Below, in pieces: positions 17,268-25,767 of a stretch of DNA of 64,000 bases; the stretch's first letter is position 1, and the number at the start of each line of letters is the position of its first letter. The DNA is taken from positions 24,013 to 88,012 of the forward strand of contig JBCBVV010000028.1 in NCBI GenBank assembly GCA_039817415.1, read 5' to 3'. Source of the DNA: JALEFZ01 sp039817415 (lineage in GTDB: Bacteria > Bacteroidota > Bacteroidia > J057). The position numbers were made by a program, and so were the translations under genes. A model generated the notes under the pieces. It did no database searches. It saw only the letters and a program-made list of their open reading frames with translations, and was not told where the DNA came from.

Positions 17268-18308
17268 ATGCATAATAGTCCTAATCACAATGATAATCTT
17301 AAAGAACTAGGGGAAACTACTGTTTCATCAATTTTCATAGGAGAGTTTAAGTGGATAAGTAGACGGCAATATGCCTCAGATTACGGTATAGACCTCCATA
17401 TTGAAACAATTGAAGAAGATTATGCATCTGGCGGTATAATTGGAGTTCAAGTTAAAACTGGGAAATCGTATGTAAACCGAGGAGATGATCAATTTATTGA
17501 CTTAGTTGTCAAGACGAAGCATGTCAAATATTGGAAAGACCATACCCTTCCGATTATTGTGGTGGTATACGATAACGAGGAAAAAATAGCCTATTGGGAG
17601 AGAGCTAATGAAACTACTATTGAATCAACTGGTGTTGGATATAAGATCCGAATATCAAGGGAGAAAGTATTATTAAGCAATTTCAAGGAGGAGCTACAAA
17701 AAATCATCAAAGAATCAAGGTTAGCAATTGGATTTCAAAAGATGTTATTGTCGGCACCAATAATTGATTTGGCAAGAAAAGGAAAGTTGTTCTTTGAAAC
17801 TTTCGAATATCACCATAAAATAGGAAGAGCTACTACCTTTGAAATTTTTATAGAAGATTATTCAGGTGAGAAAATTCCTGTTGAGGGAATTAATGTCCCT
17901 AATAATTTTATTACAGAAGGGCGTTTCAATCGAATTCAATCCTATTATCCTTGGGCTGCAATTATTCCAGATACCGACACTGATGAGCAAAGAGAAATTG
18001 ACTATGAGAACTACCTTAGTGAGTTAGGCCAATACGACAGTGGCTCAAAAGTGGTTCATGATAATCCTTCAATTTCTTTTGATGACTACCTAAGGACATT
18101 AAATGATGAAAGACCGGCTAAAATATTTGGAGATGAAGCATCGCTATTTAGATATAAAATTGGATTAAATGAATTAGGTTGGGGATTTATCAATTTAGTC
18201 GAACATTTAGATTCTGACTGGTTGGATAACCATAAATGGGATGAAGATAAATGGGATGAAGATAATTGGGATGAAGATAATTGGGATGAAGATCTACATA
18301 AGGTGTAG
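17268..18308 (+). CDS. DUF4365 nuclease-like protein with C-terminal WDED repeats
   Basis: Residues about 10-150 match the DUF4365 family: E-T-x-V-S-S-I-F-I-G near the start, Y-G-I-D-L-H-I-E, then G-G-I-I-G-V-Q-V-K-T-G-K-S and L-P-I-I-V-V-V-Y-D. The D...(Q)xK arrangement is that of PD-(D/E)XK-type restriction nucleases, and DUF4365 genes are often seen in defence islands. The rest (150-320) is unfamiliar. The C-terminus is built of four 5-residue repeats ([KN]-W-D-E-D) encoded by a 15-bp tandem repeat at 18234-18293. It is the last gene before the right-hand repeat of the island. Likely cytoplasmic, DNA-acting; target unknown. Confidence 0.75.
   Translation: MHNSPNHNDNLKELGETTVSSIFIGEFKWISRRQYASDYGIDLHIETIEEDYASGGIIGVQVKTGKSYVNRGDDQFIDLVVKTKHVKYWKDHTLPIIVVVYDNEEKIAYWERANETTIESTGVGYKIRISREKVLLSNFKEELQKIIKESRLAIGFQKMLLSAPIIDLARKGKLFFETFEYHHKIGRATTFEIFIEDYSGEKIPVEGINVPNNFITEGRFNRIQSYYPWAAIIPDTDTDEQREIDYENYLSELGQYDSGSKVVHDNPSISFDDYLRTLNDERPAKIFGDEASLFRYKIGLNELGWGFINLVEHLDSDWLDNHKWDEDKWDEDNWDEDNWDEDLHKV
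18234..18293 (+). repeat. four 15-bp tandem repeats in the DUF4365 gene
   Basis: Units at 18234, 18249, 18264 and 18279. The first two read AAATGGGATGAAGAT and the last two AATTGGGATGAAGAT. Each encodes K/N-W-D-E-D. Because the unit is a multiple of 3, gain or loss by slippage would change tail length without shifting frame. Confidence 0.95.
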
Positions 18309-18764
18309 GGGAGTGAGTTATGGATTTTTTTAGGCAGTAATTTTCTGCCAAAGGTCTGCCAAAAGAGTCTGGAACTTGTGTTGGTTTTAGGAACATGAAA
18401 AGGGCCGTAGCACCCAGGAGATTTGTCCTGAACATGGTCTTACTTGGCCTACGACTGGTGTTTTTGTGGTTAAATAGTATGAATTTTTTATTGTAGGATC
18501 TTAGAAATTATAGTGGAGCTCAGGATTTGGGCCTAAACTATAATCCTGAATTATTATACATAAACCATAAATTAGTGCGGATTATTCCTAGGCTGTTTGA
18601 GTATTTCAAAATTGGTCTGAATTTCAACAGAAAACAGCCAAGGGTTAAGTCATTGATAAACAATTTATTACACGCATCCCCCCATCTTTTAGCGACACCT
18701 ATTCGGGTACCTTCTATCAAAAGATGAAGATAAATATCTGATAAGCGATTGAATATAAGTATTG

Positions 18765-18783
18765 CGAATCCTTCCGAGTGTAC
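18765..18783 (+). repeat. attR-type direct repeat of tRNA-Arg 3' end
   Basis: An identical copy of 14949-14967 in the same orientation. The sequence 5' of it (AGTATTG) is not tRNA-like, so this is only the displaced 3' end of the gene. It marks the right boundary of the island. Confidence 0.9.
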
Positions 18784-18802
18784 ACTCAACATATAAAATC
18801 CA

Positions 18803-18840
18803 ACAAATCGCCTCACATAAATTGTATGAGGCGATTTTTT
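18803..18840 (+). terminator. probable original tRNA-Arg terminator
   Basis: AAATCGCCTCA and TGAGGCGATTT form a stem, with T6 after. It lies 20 bp beyond attR, where the tRNA-Arg terminator would have been before the island inserted. Confidence 0.8.
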
Positions 18841-19313
18841 CCCCACGCTCTACTTGACTAATATTTTGGATCAATCCCGACAGAAGCATACCCCATTTCC
18901 TCACCGTTATACGCGGTGGAAAAAGGGGGTAATGGGTAGGAATTTTACCCTAAAGTATGGGATTAATCCTGTAGAAGGAACTTCACAGTTGTCGACTGAC
19001 CAGCCTCATCGACGAGCTTCAAGAAGTACATTTCGGGTGAGAGATTTCCTCTTTCAACTACAAAATTTACACCTTGTATTCTGATTCATAAGCCAATTTT
19101 GAGCTAACACAATTGGGATCCGCAGCCATTATCTCAATGGGTCATCCTTTCACAGAAGGCTATGATATTAGAATAGTCCCTTCTCTCCTAGCATTTCTCC
19201 TCCAATCAATGGTAAATCTCAAAGATTCAAAGTAGCTTATATCTAAATTTCTTCACCTAACTCAATTTGAAAGAGTACGAAAGGGAACTACTACATTATT
19301 TAACCAAATTGGA

Positions 19314-21611
19314 ATGTTAAAGAAAACGATGAAAGAAGAGTCCTTGGCTTACCACTCCGATGGAAGACCTGGGAAAATTGAAATCATCCCTACTACCCCA
19401 ACGGCCAATCAACGCGACCTTTCGCTTGCCTATTCTCCGGGGGTAGCAGAACCCTGCCTCGCGATCCAAGAGGATGAAAGCAAGGCCTACCACTATACCG
19501 CCAAGGGCAACTTGGTAGCAGTCATCAGTAACGGAACTGCCGTTTTAGGATTGGGAGATATTGGGGCCGTAGCCAGTAAGCCTGTCATGGAAGGGAAAGG
19601 GATTCTCTTTAAAATATACGCTGACATCGATTGTTTTGACTTGGAATTGGATACCAAAAACATCGATGAATTCATCCGAACAGTAAAAATCCTCGAACCT
19701 ACCTTCGGAGGAGTCAATTTAGAGGACATTGCTGCACCCGACTGCTTCGAAATCGAAGAGAGATTGAAGGAAGAACTGAATATCCCTGTGATGCATGACG
19801 ACCAACACGGTACCGCCATCATAAGTGGGGCGGCTTTGTTGAATGCATTAGAACTGGTAGGCAAGAACATTTCAAATGTAAGAATTGTCGTAAACGGAGC
19901 GGGCGCATCTGCCATTTCTTGTACCAAAATCTACCTTTCTTTGGGAGCCAAAAAGGAAAATATCTTCATGTATGACAGCCGTGGGCTGATTCATGGAGAT
20001 CGCGACAACCTAAATGGCAAAAAACCAGAGTTCATCAACAATTCCGTTCCAGCAGATACTTCTTTAGCAGACATCCTGAAGGGGGCCGATGTATTTATTG
20101 GCTTGTCCAAAGGGAATGTACTCACTGCAGAGATGATCATGCCTATGGCAAATGAACCCATCATTTTCGCTATGGCGAACCCCACCCCTGAAATCAGCTA
20201 TGAAGTAGCTAAAGAAACCCGTCCTGATTGCATCATGGCGACTGGCCGTTCCGACTATCCCAATCAGGTAAACAACGTGCTGGGCTTCCCCTATATCTTC
20301 AGAGGTGCGTTAGATGTGAGAGCAACTGAGATCAATGAGGAGATGAAAATTGGGGCTGTACATGCCATCGCAGAACTCGCCAAGAAACCCGTACCAGAAA
20401 TCGTAAATCTGTCATATAACAAGACTTCCTTAAGATTCGGGAAGGACTACATCATTCCTAAACCCCTTGATCCTAGGTTAATTTCGACAGTTGCCCCAGC
20501 CGTTGCGAAGGCAGCCATGGAAACCGGAATCGCTCAACATCCCATCCAGAACTGGGATCAGTATAAACTAGATCTTTCCAAGAGGTTAGGCAATGACAAC
20601 ACCCTTTCCAAAGTCATTGAGAACAAGGCCAAACAAGATCTCAAGCGAGTAGTATTCTCAGATGGAGAGGAATTAACAGTACTTCGGGCTGCGCAGATCG
20701 TCAATGAAGAAAGAATTGCCAAACCCATCTTGTTAGGGAATGTCGAGAAAATTCAAGCCCTGATTCAAGAAAACGATATCAACCTTCCTAATGTCCCCAT
20801 TATTGACCCTGTTCATCCCGCATCTGAGCAAGAGCGAGATCGCAAGGAGGCCTATATTCAAGCCTTTTACGAAAAAAGACAAAGGAAAGGGATTACCCTT
20901 CCAGAGGCAAAGACGCTGATTCTTTCGCGAAGATATTACGCACCGATGATGGTTGAATTGGGAGATGCTGATGCCATGATTTCTGGTCTTTCTAAGAGGT
21001 ACCCACTCGTTCTAAAACCTGCCATTCAGATCATTGGCCCTAGAAAAGGAGTCAGCAAGGTTGCGAGTATGCATATCCTTATCACCAAGGATGGCCCTCT
21101 TTTCCTAGCAGATACCACCGTAAATCACCATCTAGATGCCAATGACCTCGCCAATATCGCTGAATTGGTTGCGCATAAGGTGAGGGCATTTAACATAGAG
21201 CCTAAAATCGCCATGGTTACCTACTCCAATTTTGGTTCGGTTCCGCATGGGGAATCGGCACAACTTATGCGAGAAGCCACCAAAATCATCCACCAGAAGC
21301 ATCCAGATTGGTTGGTAGAAGGAGAAATGCAGGCGCACCTAGCCCTTGAGCCCAATGATAGGAACCAGCTCTATCCCTTCTCCAAATTAGCTGGGCACAA
21401 GGCAAATGTTCTAATTTTCCCCAATCTATCTTCTGCCAACATTGCCTACAACCTGCTCAATGCAGCAGCCAATATGGAGGTGATTGGACCCGTTTTGTTG
21501 GGAATGAATAAGCCTATTCATATTCTTCAGTTAAAGGCAACTATTCGCCAGATTGTGGATATGGTGGGTATAGCTGCCATTGAGGCACAAGGTATGTCTA
21601 CCGGAGAATAG
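19314..21611 (+). CDS. maeB: NADP-dependent malic enzyme with phosphotransacetylase-like domain (MaeB)
   Basis: MaeB converts malate and NADP to pyruvate, CO2 and NADPH. The first ~430 residues are the malic enzyme: N-Q-R-D-L-S-L-A-Y-S-P-G-V-A, G-L-G-D-I-G, metal-binding E-D-I-A-A-P, and H-D-D-Q-H-G-T-A. The remaining ~330 residues are a phosphotransacetylase-like domain, with A-N-I-A-Y-N-L-L near its end, which in this family is regulatory rather than catalytic (acetyl-CoA control in studied examples). The length of 765 is typical. It is cytoplasmic and encoded alone, with about 1 kb of non-coding DNA upstream. The next start codon in frame (residue 6) would also be compatible. Confidence 0.95.
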   Translation: MLKKTMKEESLAYHSDGRPGKIEIIPTTPTANQRDLSLAYSPGVAEPCLAIQEDESKAYHYTAKGNLVAVISNGTAVLGLGDIGAVASKPVMEGKGILFKIYADIDCFDLELDTKNIDEFIRTVKILEPTFGGVNLEDIAAPDCFEIEERLKEELNIPVMHDDQHGTAIISGAALLNALELVGKNISNVRIVVNGAGASAISCTKIYLSLGAKKENIFMYDSRGLIHGDRDNLNGKKPEFINNSVPADTSLADILKGADVFIGLSKGNVLTAEMIMPMANEPIIFAMANPTPEISYEVAKETRPDCIMATGRSDYPNQVNNVLGFPYIFRGALDVRATEINEEMKIGAVHAIAELAKKPVPEIVNLSYNKTSLRFGKDYIIPKPLDPRLISTVAPAVAKAAMETGIAQHPIQNWDQYKLDLSKRLGNDNTLSKVIENKAKQDLKRVVFSDGEELTVLRAAQIVNEERIAKPILLGNVEKIQALIQENDINLPNVPIIDPVHPASEQERDRKEAYIQAFYEKRQRKGITLPEAKTLILSRRYYAPMMVELGDADAMISGLSKRYPLVLKPAIQIIGPRKGVSKVASMHILITKDGPLFLADTTVNHHLDANDLANIAELVAHKVRAFNIEPKIAMVTYSNFGSVPHGESAQLMREATKIIHQKHPDWLVEGEMQAHLALEPNDRNQLYPFSKLAGHKANVLIFPNLSSANIAYNLLNAAANMEVIGPVLLGMNKPIHILQLKATIRQIVDMVGIAAIEAQGMSTGE

Positions 21612-21878
21612 ACGAGTACTTAACTACTTTATTCAGACAACAGATTCCATGACGAATCCAAAGGAACTTCAATTCTTTTGGTTTCATCATGGAATAATTT
21701 TATTAAGCCCTTTCCCATCATTTAAAATCAGGGAATATTTAGGTTTAAAGAAATATTATCCTGATAATTACCTATACCCTCCTGAATATTTATTGAAGAG
21801 AGCCTCCTCTCTTATCCATCCTCATCCCCTGAAGGTGGTCTAATGCTTATGTTTTCTGTCATATATAAAATCAAGACG

Positions 21879-23567
21879 ATGAAAGTAACAACCTTTTCAG
21901 GGCTAAAGCGAAGTCTCTTCTTAATCCTATACCTATCTATTTTATTTCCCACCATGGGGCAAAATACCATTCATGATACCTGGGAAGTATCCATAAATGG
22001 AAAAAGGAATACATTAACCATCAAACAAGAAGGAAAAAAGAATAAAACCAAGATTTACGTAAATGATGAGAGTCGAGCAAGATTTACTGCTAAAGTCAAA
22101 GGAGTATACTATGTAGGAGGAGATCCACTCTGGGGGATGGACGAAGATGATGATTTTCGGATTACCTACAACGAAACTAAACGCACACTTACTATCCTAA
22201 ATGGTGAGGGTAAGTTTGTTGCCCTTGCAAAAAGAAAAGTAAAGGCACAAAAAGTTCCTAAAAATCCCATGGTTGAACTCTTTGGTTCAACCTTTATCAA
22301 TCTGACAAAAGTTGGGGCTAGTAACAGCCCATTTGTAGTAACCGTTTACCAACGAAATAATGAAATAAAGGCTATCTGGGGAGATTTAGATGATTTCGAC
22401 ACATTGAAAGCAAAAATTTTATTGAAACAACTAATTGTATATAAAAAAGGGAGTGGAGCAGTGTTTGCTACCCTAAAACCTGAGGGCTCCTATTTTCAAG
22501 TGAATATGAGCTCTGGAAATTCATTTAAGCTAAAGGAGACTTTAGGAGAATTAGGAGATATCTATGATGCTGAGGATCTATACAATTCCTCTTTGGGTAC
22601 ATGGATTGTACCAAACAATGAGAATCCAGGTTTTAGTTTAACAGTTTCAGGAAAACAATCTAACTTTAAGATAAATTGGAAATCGGACAACCAGGAGAAC
22701 ATACTACAGGGACGCCTGAATAGGAACGCAAGTACTATAATTGGATTTCATGAAGGCAAAAAACAAATAACTTTAGTTCCACAGAGTAGTAAGTTAAACG
22801 TTACTCTTCAAGACGGCAGTTCATTTTATCTTGTAAAAAAGGGAGAAAAAGGAACCAGTTCAGGATTGTTTTCTAACCCCACTGTATCTAAAAGCCCTTT
22901 ATCAACTACTATCCCTCAGCAACCCATAACAGTCACTAAGCAAGGTAATGATGCGGCCGGAGTCTGGTATGTCATGCGAAACGGAAAACAATTTCATGTA
23001 ATCATTCGATCTATAGAAAACCAGGTCTGGTGGCTGGAGAGTAGAGGGGCAGATCCCTCAGATATTAGGAATCACCAATGGGCGAATAGTAGTCCAAACG
23101 ATTTTACCATTAAGAAGTATGATTACGACCGAAGCTACTCTGGAGGACAAAAGCTCAACCTCCAACGATATGTTTATGATAAAAGAACAGATCAAATTCA
23201 GGTATATTGGAATGGCAAAAAGCAATTCATACTGAGAAGAAATAATTCGTATGAAGATGTGCCCAAGAGTTCAGATAATCAAATAATAGGTAAATGGAAC
23301 TCGCTAAACGTAGAAAGATTTCAAGTGGAAATAAGTAAAACTCCTAATGGTGATTTTCACACTTACTACTGGGATTACGGCGCTGGTGCTGGACGGATGA
23401 CAGATTGTCCAGCAAATGGCAATTCATCTGAAATAATCTCGGAAACTTGTGGCAAAAATTCGAAATATAGGTATTCCTATTCCTCAAAGTACGATCTGCT
23501 GATAGCAGTACCTTTATCAGGTAGATATGTCGGTCAAATTGACAAAATTATTTTATCAAGAAGATAA
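21879..23567 (+). CDS. secreted protein with repeated lipocalin-like modules
   Basis: I place the start at 21879 because it gives a normal signal peptide (hydrophobic core, cleavage after T-M-G-Q); the upstream ATG at 21843 only adds 12 residues. The mature protein shows at least four segments with the same opening: D-T-W-E-V-S-I-N-G-K, G-T-W-I-V, G-V-W-Y-V-M-R-N-G-K, G-K-W-N-S. Each is followed by alternating beta-strand pattern (for example F-x-V-x-I). This suggests tandem small beta-barrel or lipocalin-like modules. No enzyme motif is seen. Likely periplasmic, surface or secreted. It is encoded alone and followed by a strong terminator. Confidence 0.75.
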   Translation: MKVTTFSGLKRSLFLILYLSILFPTMGQNTIHDTWEVSINGKRNTLTIKQEGKKNKTKIYVNDESRARFTAKVKGVYYVGGDPLWGMDEDDDFRITYNETKRTLTILNGEGKFVALAKRKVKAQKVPKNPMVELFGSTFINLTKVGASNSPFVVTVYQRNNEIKAIWGDLDDFDTLKAKILLKQLIVYKKGSGAVFATLKPEGSYFQVNMSSGNSFKLKETLGELGDIYDAEDLYNSSLGTWIVPNNENPGFSLTVSGKQSNFKINWKSDNQENILQGRLNRNASTIIGFHEGKKQITLVPQSSKLNVTLQDGSSFYLVKKGEKGTSSGLFSNPTVSKSPLSTTIPQQPITVTKQGNDAAGVWYVMRNGKQFHVIIRSIENQVWWLESRGADPSDIRNHQWANSSPNDFTIKKYDYDRSYSGGQKLNLQRYVYDKRTDQIQVYWNGKKQFILRRNNSYEDVPKSSDNQIIGKWNSLNVERFQVEISKTPNGDFHTYYWDYGAGAGRMTDCPANGNSSEIISETCGKNSKYRYSYSSKYDLLIAVPLSGRYVGQIDKIILSRR

Positions 23568-23579
23568 TTCTATCATATG

Positions 23580-23616
23580 GAACAGGGCTTAAACGGTGCT
23601 TTAAGCCCTGTTTTGC
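23580..23616 (+). terminator. intrinsic terminator
   Basis: AACAGGGCTTAAA and TTTAAGCCCTGTT pair around CGGTGC, followed by a T run. It ends the secreted-protein gene and could also serve the convergent helicase gene. Confidence 0.9.
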
Positions 23617-23649
23617 TTTATAAAAAGCAATCAAACACCCTTTCCCCCT

Positions 23650-25743
23650 TTACCCCACCTCAATCCAATCGCTCCGATCACCAGTGCCTGTGATAATAAG
23701 TACATCTCGTGCCCTTGTAATCGCCACATAAAGAGCCGCTTTCTGAGCCCTAATGGCCTCTTCCTTCTTCCTTGCACCTAATAAATTAAATCCCTGAAAT
23801 TTGTAGGGTATTTTGCCCTTAGAAAGGCCCGTTAATATAACAGCCCTAAACTCCATGCCTTTTACACTACGAAAGGAGGATATCCTTACCCCAGATTTGC
23901 TCCCTAAGCCTTCCTCTAAATTAAAATAGGGAATATTCTGTCTATGAAGCGCTTGTATCAAGCCCTTTAACTCAGCCCTTCTAAAAGCACAAATGCATAT
24001 CTCATTAGCAGAACATCCCTTCTTGAGTAAGCTTTTTACTTCCTCTGCGACATAGGCTCTTTCCTCTCTTTCTTTTTGAAATAATTTATAGGTAGGGGAT
24101 TCACCTTGGTAAAGGGAATAATATCCTTCCATTTTCAACGATTCCTCCTCGAAATCGTCAAACCTTTCCCCCTTAATCACCTTAACAGCTGTCAAACGAA
24201 TTTCCTCTGTAGTCCTGTAGTTAATTTTAAGGGTCTGGCTTCTCCGTCCCGTGATATAGATGCCCGCTTTTCTAAAACTGAATTTCTTGTTGTAGATCTT
24301 TTGGGTAGGATCTCCGCAAAGAAATAAATCATTCTCCCCTTCTTGGGTCAGGTTTCTGATTAGTCTTAGTTCTGGCATGCCAAAATCCTGCACCTCATCC
24401 ACGATGATGTGGCTAAAGGGTTTTTCGACATGTTCTTGCGCATAATGTCGGGCCAATTGATTCATCAATTCTCCAGGGTGAATCCAACCCTTTCTTTGTA
24501 ACCTTTCACGATAGGCCTTGATCAACCCATACACCCTTGGACGATCACTGGCCTTGATCCGACTTCGTTTGATACGCTGAATAGTTTGGTAGACCTCCTC
24601 CTCTTGGATATCGTAGTAAAGGAAGATGTCCTCATATTCCTCTTTGAGAAAATTCACATCATAGTCAATACCTGTGCTTTTGATAATGTCCAGCCAAACG
24701 CCATCTTCATAAATTCCCTTGTCCATCCCTATAATTTTCTGGCCTTTTTGAATCATCCTATTCTTCTGTGCCAGAAAAATGACCAAGGCATGGATGTTCA
24801 TCAATTGAACCTTTTTCCCTGAAATACCCATTTCTTTGAATTGTATTTCAAGGTTTTGGGCCAAGTTGGTGTTGTAGGTTGTAAACAAAATGGGCAAGGG
24901 GGCTCTTCTATTTTCCTGAAGCATCTTAGCCCGATGCAAAGCAACGATGGTTTTACCTGTTCCTGCCCCTCCCGTTACTTTGACTGAACCCTGAAATGTA
25001 CGGTCTGCCAGAATACGTTGGGTAGGATGAAGGTACTGGGTCCACTCTTTAAAATCTCCGCTGAAATAGCGTTCCAAATCGTCCGTTCTATTGATTTGGA
25101 CTATGTTTCGTTTGTTATTGGGAGAGGCTAAAATAGAGGCTACATCTTCTTCATTCGCCTTGACCTGTCCGGCCTTGACCATGTCTAGTACTTCCTGGTA
25201 GCTCTCTCCCATGATCATCAGCTCCAAGGCATCCGCCGTTATCTCTGGAAGGTAATCTCTCAGTAGGTTGACATCTACTTGTCTCTCTATGGATCTTACT
25301 TTCAGAATGAGATGGGGCTCTACTCCAAGGGCCATCAACTCGGCATTGTTCAGCTTGTTGATGGAGGTATGAGGCAAATGGGAGGTAGCGGAAGGTAATT
25401 CTTCTTCTCCTTCTACAAATAAAATATCATATGTCTGCGTCTCCTTAAAATACTTTACTTGTCTCTTCTCAATCCAGCTATAGGCTTCATCGTGATGGCC
25501 ACCATAAACTACCAACCAGATGGTATCCTCCTTAGCAACTAGCTTATGCAAAATGATACGCAAGTTTCGGGAAGCCCTGATGGAATGGAAATCTCCTTTA
25601 TGTAGACTCTCTAAATTGAGGCTAGGGAGATCTGGATTTTCTTCGAAATCAAATAGTGTCTTTTGAATCTGCCCCACACTCATGTTGTCCAGACCCATGA
25701 TGGCACGCCTGAAGCTTTTATGGTAACGGAGGTGATGCGACAT
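23650..25743 (-). CDS. superfamily 1 (UvrD-like) helicase with RelE/ParE-like N-terminal domain
   Basis: Residues 1-95 follow the RelE/ParE toxin pattern: K-S-F-R-R-A-I near the start, L-H-K-G-D-F-H-S-I-R-A-S-R-N-L-R-I-I, then I-W-L-V-V-Y-G-G-H-H-D-E-A-Y-S-W. After a linker comes an SF1 helicase: Walker A G-G-A-G-T-G-K-T (258-265), Walker B V-D-E-V-Q-D (448-453), and motif VI near the end (Y-V-A-I-T-R-A-R). All motor motifs are present. It probably unwinds DNA or RNA with ATP; the RelE-like part may bind or cut RNA at the ribosome or serve as a binding module. It is 24 bp downstream of the MoxR gene and probably co-transcribed with it. Confidence 0.85.
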   Translation of the reverse strand: MSHHLRYHKSFRRAIMGLDNMSVGQIQKTLFDFEENPDLPSLNLESLHKGDFHSIRASRNLRIILHKLVAKEDTIWLVVYGGHHDEAYSWIEKRQVKYFKETQTYDILFVEGEEELPSATSHLPHTSINKLNNAELMALGVEPHLILKVRSIERQVDVNLLRDYLPEITADALELMIMGESYQEVLDMVKAGQVKANEEDVASILASPNNKRNIVQINRTDDLERYFSGDFKEWTQYLHPTQRILADRTFQGSVKVTGGAGTGKTIVALHRAKMLQENRRAPLPILFTTYNTNLAQNLEIQFKEMGISGKKVQLMNIHALVIFLAQKNRMIQKGQKIIGMDKGIYEDGVWLDIIKSTGIDYDVNFLKEEYEDIFLYYDIQEEEVYQTIQRIKRSRIKASDRPRVYGLIKAYRERLQRKGWIHPGELMNQLARHYAQEHVEKPFSHIIVDEVQDFGMPELRLIRNLTQEGENDLFLCGDPTQKIYNKKFSFRKAGIYITGRRSQTLKINYRTTEEIRLTAVKVIKGERFDDFEEESLKMEGYYSLYQGESPTYKLFQKEREERAYVAEEVKSLLKKGCSANEICICAFRRAELKGLIQALHRQNIPYFNLEEGLGSKSGVRISSFRSVKGMEFRAVILTGLSKGKIPYKFQGFNLLGARKKEEAIRAQKAALYVAITRARDVLIITGTGDRSDWIEVG

Positions 25744-25767
25744 GACTGGGGACTAGAGGAATAGTGA

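Larger units (their letters stand above)
14949..18783 (+). mobile_element. small tRNA-Arg-integrated island without a visible integrase
   Basis: A 3.8-kb segment is bounded by the 19-bp repeat of the tRNA 3' end. Its content is unlike the neighbours: visibly A/T-richer coding sequence, a decayed hsdM fragment, a two-gene unit of unknown type, a DUF4365 gene and long non-coding stretches. No integrase, excisionase or replication gene can be recognised, so it is either a non-autonomous element moved by an integrase elsewhere, or the remains of a larger island that lost its recombinase. The intact tRNA is kept at the left end, and what looks like the original tRNA terminator now lies beyond the right repeat at 18803. 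Confidence 0.8.
18309..19313. other. gene-free stretch around the island right end and upstream of maeB
   Basis: About 1 kb with no credible gene; the short open frames in it have no recognisable pattern. It contains the island tail (18309-18764), the direct repeat, a terminator (18803-18840), a long hairpin at 18891-18929 (CCCC...CACCG-loop-CGGTG...GGGG), and the maeB promoter region. A box resembling Bacteroidota -7 elements (TATCTAAATTTC) lies near 19241. Confidence 0.5.

Noticed and set aside
18234..18293. Four short repeats considered as a CRISPR remnant
   Set aside because: The 15-bp units are directly adjacent with no spacers and encode an in-frame amino-acid repeat.
18854..19084. Plus-strand 76-codon frame after the island
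   Set aside because: No family pattern, spans the GC hairpin, and nothing supports translation.
21650..21843. Open frame of 64 codons between maeB and the secreted protein gene, ending at an overlapping TAATG
   Set aside because: Low-complexity hydrophobic/His/Pro sequence with no family pattern; the overlap with the next ATG concerns a start I do not use.
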